From JBGSMB01 sp041740375 (lineage in GTDB: Bacteria; Patescibacteriota; Saccharimonadia; Saccharimonadales; JAGQMS01): DNA of 21,110 bases. Below the pieces are notes generated by a model. That model was not told the DNA's origin. It worked only from the letters and a program-made list of their open reading frames with translations, and ran no database searches. Position 1 is the stretch's first letter. Every line of letters begins with the position of its first letter. Position numbers and translations under genes: made by a program. The stretch spans positions 1 through 21,110 of the forward strand of contig JBGSMB010000082.1 of NCBI GenBank assembly GCA_041740375.1. The letters are read 5' to 3'. Below, in pieces: positions 15,413-21,110 of this stretch.

Positions 15413-16642
15413 TTGAAACAAGTTACACCGAGTCAAAGTTCTACAACGGCACCCAAAAAGCAGCGCAAGTATCTATCTTGGCTACCAGTCGGAATGTTGC
15501 TACTAGGTATATTCATAGGCAGTGTTTCGACTGGAGGAATTGATGTGCTGACAAACAGCATTGGCGAGAAGCCTATTGCTAGTAATCAGTCCCTACCAGA
15601 AAATCTTAATTACAAAGACGTAGAAGAGGTGTACGACTCCCTTCGAAAGAATTTTGACGGAGAGTTGTCCCTAGAAGATCTACAGACTGGCATGAAACGA
15701 GGACTTGTGGAGGCTTCAGGTGATCCATACACAACGTATTTTACAACTGAAGAGTCCGAGGAATTTAGCGGCGAAGTGAACGGTACATTTTCGGGAATTG
15801 GCGCTGAGCTAATAAAAGAGAACGGCGTCATTCTTGTCACTACTCCGTTAAGCGGTTTTCCTGCCGAAAAGGCTGGAATTCAAGCGAGAGATGTCATAAT
15901 AAAGATTGATGACGAAGATTCTACAGGTATTACAGTGGGTGAGGCGGTAAAGAGAATTAGGGGAGAAAAAGGGACCACAGTTAAGCTGACAGTATATCGC
16001 GATGATAAACAGTTAGAATTTTCAATTGTTCGGGATACTATCACCATTCCGAGTGTGACAAGCGAGGTAAAAGATGGAATCGGAATCTTAACAATTACAC
16101 GCTTTGGAGACGACACCGCGGAATTATCACGAGAAGCGGCCAACAAATTTTTGACCGAAAATGTATCCGGGGTTGTGGTAGATCTTAGGAATAATCCTGG
16201 AGGTTATTTAAATCAAGCAGTTGATGTAGCAAGCATTTGGGCGCCAAAAGGATCGAAGATTGTAGAAGAGAAGAGAGACGGACAGACAATAAAAATCGAC
16301 AAAACCGTCAGTTCGCCATTACTTAATTCAAAACCAACAGTTGTCTTAATTAATGGCGGTAGCGCCAGTGCAAGTGAGATCCTAGCCGGGGCTTTGAAGG
16401 ATCTAGGTCTTGCAACCTTAGTAGGAGAGAAGAGCTTTGGTAAGGGTAGTGTCCAGCAAATCGATACTCTTGACGCCGGTTCTGCGCTAAAAGTAACGAT
16501 AGCTAAATGGTTTACGCCACTTGGCGTAAACATCAACAAAGACGGCATTCAACCGGATGTTGAGGTGAAGCAGTCTGCAGAAGATATTACGAATAAAGTT
16601 GACGCTCAGCTGAATGCAGCAATAAAGAAACTATCTGAATAG
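15413..16642 (+). CDS. CtpA-type S41 carboxy-terminal processing protease with PDZ domain
   Basis: A membrane-anchored serine protease that trims or degrades extracytoplasmic proteins. The 409-residue protein has a basic N-terminus, one membrane helix (about 22-42), the S41 lead-in DPYTTYFTTEESEEF, a PDZ domain (about 115-200, with GIGAELI and AGIQARDVIIKID), and the peptidase core. Catalytic S319 lies in GGSASASEI and K344 in GEKSFGKGSVQ; their 25-residue spacing equals that of the plant D1 processing protease. VVDLRNNPGG is the oxyanion-side motif. The TTG start is supported by GAGAGAGGG four bases upstream. Placement after FtsEX and its hydrolase suggests it may control envelope proteins such as that hydrolase, as CtpA-type proteases do elsewhere; this is inference. 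Confidence 0.94.
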   Translation: MKQVTPSQSSTTAPKKQRKYLSWLPVGMLLLGIFIGSVSTGGIDVLTNSIGEKPIASNQSLPENLNYKDVEEVYDSLRKNFDGELSLEDLQTGMKRGLVEASGDPYTTYFTTEESEEFSGEVNGTFSGIGAELIKENGVILVTTPLSGFPAEKAGIQARDVIIKIDDEDSTGITVGEAVKRIRGEKGTTVKLTVYRDDKQLEFSIVRDTITIPSVTSEVKDGIGILTITRFGDDTAELSREAANKFLTENVSGVVVDLRNNPGGYLNQAVDVASIWAPKGSKIVEEKRDGQTIKIDKTVSSPLLNSKPTVVLINGGSASASEILAGALKDLGLATLVGEKSFGKGSVQQIDTLDAGSALKVTIAKWFTPLGVNINKDGIQPDVEVKQSAEDITNKVDAQLNAAIKKLSE

Positions 16643-16683
16643 TTGCACGTACGCCAGACCTCCTGTATCGTAGCGACATACAG
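16643..16683 (+). promoter_or_regulatory. pyrG upstream region: weak promoter and a hairpin
   Basis: TTGCAC at 16643-16648 and TATCGT at 16666-16671 have a 17-base spacer and may be the pyrG promoter. An inverted repeat, CTGTAT at 16663-16668 and ATACAG at 16678-16683, with an extra CG/CG pair inside, overlaps the -10. It could be an operator or a leader hairpin; there is no T-run to make it a terminator. AGGGGAG just before the ATG at 16710 is a strong ribosome binding site. Confidence 0.35.
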
Positions 16684-16709
16684 ATTTAGTCGGTGGTAGT
16701 AAGGGGAGT

Positions 16710-18332
16710 ATGGAGAAACCAGTAGCAGGAGCTACGAAATTTATTTTTGTTACAGGCGGAGTTTTATCTGGTTTAGGAAAGGGGATAACCGCTGCATCAT
16801 TAGCCTCTCTTCTTAAAGCGAGAGGCCTTAAAGTATCTCTGCAAAAGTGTGATCCATATTTTAATTATGATGCGGGTACGCTTAACCCAAAGGAGCATGG
16901 AGAGTGTTTTGTTACTGATGATGGCGCAGAAACAGATTTGGACTTAGGTCATTACGAGAGATTTCTTGATCAGCCAATGTCGAGAGTATCTAGTCTAATG
17001 AGTGGTCGAATTTACCGTGAAGTATTAGATGATGAACGTGCGGGGAAGTATTTAGGCAAGACTGTGCAAATTGTCCCCCATATCACTAACGCTATACAAG
17101 ATCGAATTATAGAAGCCGGGCAAGGAAGCGATGTTCACTTTGTTGAGATCGGTGGAACTATCGGAGATTATGAGAGTTTAGCATTCGTGGAAGCAATTCG
17201 CGAACTGAGCATGCGGCTCGGTTCATCGCGAGCGATCTTCCTGCATGTTGTCTACGTTCCATACATAAATACAAGTAAAGAATTTAAAACGAAGCCTGCT
17301 CAAGCTGCGGTTCGTGAGTTACGTAGTCTTGGCATAAGTCCAGAAATTCTAATCGCTCGCAGTGAAACACCCGCTCCAATTAGTTTGATCGAAAAGCTCA
17401 GTCTGTTTTGCGGAATTTCACCAAACGCAGTAGCGCTATTACCGAATGCTCCAACGGTTTATGAAGTGCCCTTAACTTTAGAAAGAGCAGGAATCGCAGA
17501 TTTTGTATGCGAAAGATTAAAATTAAATCGAAAAATAAACGAAGTAGATTTAAAAGATTGGCGTTGGGTTGAGAAAAGAGCAACAACAACATTCGATCAA
17601 ACTGTACGAATTGGTATCGTCGCGAAATACCTTGATAATGACGATACCTATATGAGTGTCGTAGAGGCCTTAAAAAGCGCCGCTTGGAAAAAAGGTGTAA
17701 ATATCGATCTAAGTTGGGTCAATGCCGAGAGCATTAGCTCCAAAGCGTCCGCTAGAGTATTACTGAAAAAGTATGATGGACTAGTAGTGCCTGGAGGGTT
17801 TGGTGCGCGCGGGGTTGAAGGAAAAATACTTGCCGCCGAGTATACGCTTTCGAGTGGTAAACCGTACCTAGGATTGTGCCTGGGATTACAAGTCGCGGTT
17901 ATCGCAGCGGCAAGAGTGGCGAAACTGACGAGCGCTAACTCAACAGAATTTGATCGAGATACCCCATTTCCGGTGGTGACTACACTTGATGGTCAGGAAA
18001 AAGTTCTTGAGACTGGTGGTTCAATGAGACTAGGAACGTATCCGTGTATCATAAAAAAGTCTACAAAAACCGGCAGGCTCTACAAAGCTACCTTAATAAA
18101 CGAGCGACATCGTCACAGGTACGAGGTTAATAACGAATACCTGGATCAAATAAAAGCCGGGGGTCTACAAGTAGTAGGCTCTTCTCCAGATGGTTCACTA
18201 GTAGAAATTGTCGAGGCCCCAAATCATCCTTTTTTCATAGCGAGTCAGTTTCACCCAGAGTTCCAGTCAAGACCCTACCGAGCACACCCTTTATTCTATG
18301 GATTCATAGACGCCTCTAGTAGATTGAAGTAG
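16710..18332 (+). CDS. pyrG: CTP synthase PyrG
   Basis: CTP synthase makes CTP from UTP, ATP and glutamine, the last step of pyrimidine nucleotide synthesis. The 540-residue protein has the full two-domain layout. The amidoligase domain begins with FVTGGVLSGLGKGITAASLA (P-loop) and CDPYFNYDAGTLNPKEHGE. The class I glutamine amidotransferase domain has nucleophile C390 in GLCLGLQ and the H515/E517 pair in QFHPEF. The linker and GVEGK region are normal. A strong Shine-Dalgarno sequence precedes the ATG. Retention of this enzyme fits an organism that salvages UMP or UTP and makes CTP itself, but the window has no other pyrimidine genes. Confidence 0.97.
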   Translation: MEKPVAGATKFIFVTGGVLSGLGKGITAASLASLLKARGLKVSLQKCDPYFNYDAGTLNPKEHGECFVTDDGAETDLDLGHYERFLDQPMSRVSSLMSGRIYREVLDDERAGKYLGKTVQIVPHITNAIQDRIIEAGQGSDVHFVEIGGTIGDYESLAFVEAIRELSMRLGSSRAIFLHVVYVPYINTSKEFKTKPAQAAVRELRSLGISPEILIARSETPAPISLIEKLSLFCGISPNAVALLPNAPTVYEVPLTLERAGIADFVCERLKLNRKINEVDLKDWRWVEKRATTTFDQTVRIGIVAKYLDNDDTYMSVVEALKSAAWKKGVNIDLSWVNAESISSKASARVLLKKYDGLVVPGGFGARGVEGKILAAEYTLSSGKPYLGLCLGLQVAVIAAARVAKLTSANSTEFDRDTPFPVVTTLDGQEKVLETGGSMRLGTYPCIIKKSTKTGRLYKATLINERHRHRYEVNNEYLDQIKAGGLQVVGSSPDGSLVEIVEAPNHPFFIASQFHPEFQSRPYRAHPLFYGFIDASSRLK

Positions 18333-18366
18333 AAGCCTTGTGAAAACAAGATGCTTACGCTACTAT
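18333..18366 (+). promoter_or_regulatory. Promoter of the receiver gene with an overlapping hairpin
   Basis: TTGTGA at 18338-18343, a 17-base spacer, and TACTAT at 18361-18366 form a recognisable promoter. The ATG at 18374 is seven bases after the -10, implying a leaderless message. The -35 sits in a dyad: AAGC-CTTGT, loop GAAA, ACAAG, two bases, GCTT (18333-18356). No T-run follows, so it is a weak candidate for a pyrG terminator and equally could be a protein-binding site. Confidence 0.5.
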
Positions 18367-18373
18367 TGCACGT

Positions 18374-18769
18374 ATGAATGATCAAAATACAGCTCTCGGT
18401 AAGAAAATATTATTAGTAGAAGACGACGAAGCATTAGCGAGTGTCTACGTATCTCGCATGCAAGCAGAGGGCTTCGATGTGAAGCGCGTGCCAAATGGTG
18501 AAGACGCTCTCGCCACAGCACTCGAGTACAAGCCTGACTTGATATTACTAGACGCAATGATGCCCAAGGTTAGTGGATTTGACGTACTCGATATACTTCG
18601 AAACACCCCAGAAACTACTAACATTCGCATTATCATGCTGACGGCACTTTCACAGGAAAGCGACTTAGCACGTGCTAAGCAGTTAGGCGTTGACGAATAC
18701 CTAGTAAAATCACAAGTTGTTATTGCTGACGTCGTCGATCGGATCAAGCTTCAGCTTGGTATTTCCTGA
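18374..18769 (+). CDS. Single-domain response regulator (receiver only)
   Basis: A 131-residue CheY-like receiver with no output domain. Key residues are in place: acidic pair D17/D18 in LLVEDDE, phosphoacceptor D60 in LLDAMMP, T90 in MLTAL and K112 in YLVKS. No histidine kinase or DNA-binding partner is encoded nearby, so it is an orphan here; it may act by protein contact or phosphorelay. It has its own promoter and probably a leaderless mRNA. Its last 19 bases overlap the end of the convergent GtrA-family gene. Confidence 0.93.
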   Translation: MNDQNTALGKKILLVEDDEALASVYVSRMQAEGFDVKRVPNGEDALATALEYKPDLILLDAMMPKVSGFDVLDILRNTPETTNIRIIMLTALSQESDLARAKQLGVDEYLVKSQVVIADVVDRIKLQLGIS

Positions 18770-19233
18770 TCCTTTGATTCAACACTAGCTTCCTTAAATA
18801 CAACTCGTTTGTAGAGCTGGTAATTCCAAACCATAGTAGCTAGTGTAGCAGTAGCTTTTGCGAAGTTTAGTTGGATAAACTCCTTACTGAATGTAGTATC
18901 AAACAATGGCGATACTATCCAGGTGTACACTGCATTTGGCAGTGCGACCAATTGGTTTGTGATGATATGAATAATTCCATTTTGGATGACTAATAGGCCG
19001 AATAAAGTAATGATAATAAACAGTAGGTACTGTTGCTTAGACTTCGAACTTTCCGACTTAAAAACAAAGGAATGATTAAGGATATAAGATAAGCTCATTG
19101 CGGTTAGCGTAGATATAATGTTTGCAGGGACTACCGCAAAGCCGAAGACAAACACCAACATATTGAGCAGAGTAAAATCAAGCCCAGTATTAAATATTCC
19201 GACAGCTACAAAACGCGAAACTCGATGTGCCAC
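18751..19233 (-). CDS. GtrA-family membrane protein
   Basis: A 160-residue protein with four membrane helices and the GtrA opening RFVAVGIFNTGLDFTLLNMLVF, plus SLSYILNHSFVFKS after helix 2 and the closing WNYQLYKRVVFKE. GtrA-like proteins are thought to help flip polyprenyl-linked sugars across the membrane for surface glycosylation. The GTG start shares its first base with the last base of the TAG stop of the glycosyltransferase gene upstream (TAGTG), so the two are translationally coupled and likely cooperate. The C-terminal end overlaps the receiver gene on the other strand by 19 bases. Confidence 0.9.
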   Translation of the reverse strand: MAHRVSRFVAVGIFNTGLDFTLLNMLVFVFGFAVVPANIISTLTAMSLSYILNHSFVFKSESSKSKQQYLLFIIITLFGLLVIQNGIIHIITNQLVALPNAVYTWIVSPLFDTTFSKEFIQLNFAKATATLATMVWNYQLYKRVVFKEASVESKDQEIPS

Positions 19234-20714
19234 TATTTTCGCCTCAGTAATTGATAATCATTAACTACAAGTTCTAACTCGTACCGATTGTTAATATAAT
19301 CCATAGCCTTTTCATTTTCTGAATAGATATTTATGGTTGCAGGATCGATTATGACGTACTTGGCGCCACTTACTTGCATGTCGCCGATGAACTTGTCGGT
19401 AAACCCAAAGCCGAAGCCCTCTCGCTCATCTATGAGTAAGTGTGAGGCGCTAATAAAGCGCGAACCGGAGTCACGGTCGGCCAGCTGATAAAAAGTGGCG
19501 CCATATCCGTAGAAAAATATCTTATCCTTGTCGGTAGTTTTTGCATTCACTGCCGAGGCAGCCGACTCCATAGCTGCAAAATCATCAGCAGTAGGACCAT
19601 AAAAGTTGTTATACAGTTGCCTATAAGAGATACCGAGCGAGCCTACTGCTCCAATTACTGCTAAAACTAGAAATAGTCTCGAGTGTTTTACTTGTCGCCA
19701 ATACAGGGCAAATACAGTGCAGAAGTATGGAATAACAATAAGATAATAGTGCGTGTAGAAAGTACCAAGGATAACGCTAAACAAAAGAGCAGAACCACCG
19801 ATGGTAATAATCAGTGGGTTTGCTCTTTTCTTTCGAGTGTCTTGAAATAGGTAAACATAACAACCCACAAAGAACAGCGCAGCGACACCAAGAATGGCTA
19901 GGAAAATAAACTGTCCGCTCAGGTTTCCAGCCCAACCTGCGCGCAAATATTTACTATTAAAGGTCACCATAGCTATCCACCAATCACCAAGTAGGCCACG
20001 AGGTGCAAAGTAGCTGTACCATAACAATCCTTGCGCAAGTAGTGGCGCTATCCAAACTGCGCCAAGACTTAGTATTTTTTTCCAGTCTTTTCGCAACGTT
20101 ACGATGAAGTCAATAATCAAAGGTAGTAGCAAAATGCAGAAATTAATCTTTAGGAATACTAGTGCGCTTATGCCGACACCACTATAAAGTAGCCACTTCC
20201 AGTGTTTTACTTCCTTCCACTTCAGATAAAACAGTACTGCCGCTAGCAGTGCAACGACGCCGAAATTCTCGGTATTGTTGCCACTATTTGTAAATTGTGA
20301 GAGATTCGCCCAAAACGCAAAGACAAGAGTAGCAATACGCGTGCTCAAGGTACTATTCTTGCCATAGACGATTTTCAGTAATCTGCTTACAACCAAATAA
20401 AAGAGCCAAACAGATAGGACGGAGACGCCCGTAAGAAATGTACGGTGCAGGAGGAGGTTATCGCCAAATAGCGCATGCATGCCTCCGTTTATCGCAAAAA
20501 TCAGAGGCGACTTATGATCCCAAACCTGAAGGTATAGTACCGCACCATCGAGCCACTTACGACCAACGTAGTAGAAAATCCAGTGATCCGAATCAAAAGG
20601 GAAAAACCAAGTTGGCAGCCTGGCGATAATGTAGACAAACGACAAGATGAACCAAAATTTAGGTCCTTCAATGAGCTTTTTGGCTCTGTTTGATAATGAA
20701 ACACTTTTACTCAC
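19233..20714 (-). CDS. GT-C family (PMT/ArnT-like) membrane glycosyltransferase
   Basis: A 493-residue protein with about ten hydrophobic helices. The first outer loop has D41-x-D43 in PFDSDHW followed by RKWLDGAVLYLQVWDHKSPLIF, the pattern of GT-C enzymes such as ArnT and PMT_2 proteins that take sugar from a polyprenyl phosphate donor. The C-terminal soluble part (from about residue 375) contains IFFYGYGATFYQLADRDSGSRF and ends YQLLRRK. Acceptor and sugar are unknown; a cell-surface glycan or glycoprotein is likely. The GTG start is chosen because it is the first start in frame after the likely -10 boxes and gives a short basic N-terminus. The GtrA gene follows with a one-base overlap. Confidence 0.85.
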   Translation of the reverse strand: MSKSVSLSNRAKKLIEGPKFWFILSFVYIIARLPTWFFPFDSDHWIFYYVGRKWLDGAVLYLQVWDHKSPLIFAINGGMHALFGDNLLLHRTFLTGVSVLSVWLFYLVVSRLLKIVYGKNSTLSTRIATLVFAFWANLSQFTNSGNNTENFGVVALLAAVLFYLKWKEVKHWKWLLYSGVGISALVFLKINFCILLLPLIIDFIVTLRKDWKKILSLGAVWIAPLLAQGLLWYSYFAPRGLLGDWWIAMVTFNSKYLRAGWAGNLSGQFIFLAILGVAALFFVGCYVYLFQDTRKKRANPLIITIGGSALLFSVILGTFYTHYYLIVIPYFCTVFALYWRQVKHSRLFLVLAVIGAVGSLGISYRQLYNNFYGPTADDFAAMESAASAVNAKTTDKDKIFFYGYGATFYQLADRDSGSRFISASHLLIDEREGFGFGFTDKFIGDMQVSGAKYVIIDPATINIYSENEKAMDYINNRYELELVVNDYQLLRRK

Positions 20715-20722
20715 AGTAATTG

Positions 20723-20734
20723 AGTATCAGTATA
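20723..20734 (-). promoter_or_regulatory. Putative -10 elements for the glycosyltransferase operon
   Basis: On the minus strand TATACT (20734-20729) is followed directly by GATACT (20728-20723), with the GTG start at 20714. The first would give a leader of about eight bases, the second a leaderless message. No clear -35 or TGn extension is seen, so this is weak. Confidence 0.35.
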
Positions 20735-20774
20735 CGTGCAAACAGGCGTTAGTTACAGACACCACGTCAGTATC

Positions 20775-20803
20775 TTGACTATTTATAAAACTTATGTTAA
20801 TGT
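20775..20803 (+). promoter_or_regulatory. Putative promoter for the last gene
   Basis: TTGACT at 20775-20780 is a good -35. At a 17-base spacing lies TAATGT (20798-20803), preceded by TGT, a modest extended -10. TATAAA at 20784-20789 is a competing -10. The 117-base divergent intergenic region (20715-20831) holds these and the minus-strand promoter. Confidence 0.4.
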
Positions 20804-20831
20804 AGTACATGAACAACATAAAACAAAAAAT

Positions 20832-21110
20832 ATGCCAGAATCACAAAACCCTCACAACTCTGAAACAGCATCACAGCGCGACTATGCCGCAGAGCTTGGT
20901 CTTGTAGACGGCAAGTTTGTGGTCCCTAGATCTGGACGTGAGCCAGATATGGAGGGATGGACTATAGATAGGATGCACACTACAGTTGATGAGAAAGGTG
21001 AAAAACACGTACTCGTTGACTTAGTTAGCTTAAATGAAGACGCCGCTAAAGAGGGGGTGGCTCTAGAAAAGTTTTTAAGTTGGCAGCCTGTCGAAGAGGA
21101 CCCGGCAGAT
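20832..21110 (+). CDS. Unknown protein, N-terminal part (3' end outside window)
   Basis: An open frame of 93 codons from ATG 20832 to the window end with no stop. The start is hydrophilic, MPESQNPHNSETASQRDYAA, with no signal peptide or membrane helix. The next part, LGLVDGKFVVPRSGREPDMEGW, and DEKGEKHVLVDLVSLNEDAAKEG look like a small folded cytoplasmic domain, acidic overall, but I recognise no family or catalytic motif. No Shine-Dalgarno sequence precedes the ATG; the leader is A-rich. It is divergent from the glycosyltransferase operon. Confidence 0.65.
   Translation, partial: MPESQNPHNSETASQRDYAAELGLVDGKFVVPRSGREPDMEGWTIDRMHTTVDEKGEKHVLVDLVSLNEDAAKEGVALEKFLSWQPVEEDPAD

Noticed and set aside
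20715..20831. tRNA or small RNA gene in the divergent gap
   Set aside because: No cloverleaf-like arms or conserved tRNA sequences are seen; the region is explained by two promoters.
20809..20904. Small leaderless open frame (about 31 codons) from ATG 20809
   Set aside because: It overlaps the larger frame from 20832 out of frame, has no recognisable features and looks like chance.

Overview
The window looks like a chromosomal segment of a small-genome, monoderm-type bacterium. My best guess is Patescibacteria/CPR, probably Saccharibacteria (TM7) or a close relative. The reasons are dense, mostly co-directional genes with ATGA-type overlaps, moderate-to-low GC, a SecA with a long insertion and a basic tail without the usual zinc-binding end, a heliorhodopsin (a family known from monoderms), FtsEX next to a coiled-coil/M23 murein hydrolase, and no outer-membrane genes. 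UGA works as a stop codon and a UGA-reading release factor (RF2) is encoded, so the recoded CPR lineages (Gracilibacteria, Absconditabacteria/SR1) are unlikely. The lineage is inferred, not proven.

Layout. Bases 1-4218 hold a tight plus-strand cluster: the end of an unidentified membrane protein, a CrtI/CrtD-type carotenoid desaturase, a CruF-type carotenoid biosynthesis membrane protein, a membrane-anchored two-cysteine protein of unknown function, methionine sulfoxide reductase MsrA, and a heliorhodopsin with the retinal lysine and counterion glutamate in place. This reads as a light, pigment and photo-oxidative-stress module. Bases 4221-7469 carry RsmE, a RecB-type PD-(D/E)XK nuclease with four cysteines, seryl-tRNA synthetase and the ribosome hibernation factor HPF. 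Bases 7525-12489 carry SecA, an M16 zinc protease and RF2.

Bases 12522-16642 form a cell-division and envelope block: FtsE, FtsX, a PcsB/EnvC-like murein hydrolase and a CtpA-type S41 protease. The M23 catalytic domain of the hydrolase is circularly permuted: the HxH half comes before the HxxxD half. CTP synthase (16710-18332) and an orphan response-regulator receiver (18374-18769) follow. On the minus strand (18751-20714) a GT-C-type membrane glycosyltransferase and a GtrA-family protein form a two-gene unit, convergent with the receiver gene. A new unknown plus-strand gene starts at 20832 and runs off the end.

Regulation. Several plus-strand units are preceded by an extended -10 element of the type TGnTATAMT (secA, ftsE, the murein hydrolase, ctpA; variant in serS). 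In ftsE and the receiver gene the start codon lies only 7 bases after the -10 hexamer, which implies leaderless mRNAs. Long-leader genes (secA, ctpA) have Shine-Dalgarno-like stretches. No tRNA, rRNA, CRISPR, insertion sequence or phage gene was seen, and no gene-free stretch exceeds 300 bases.
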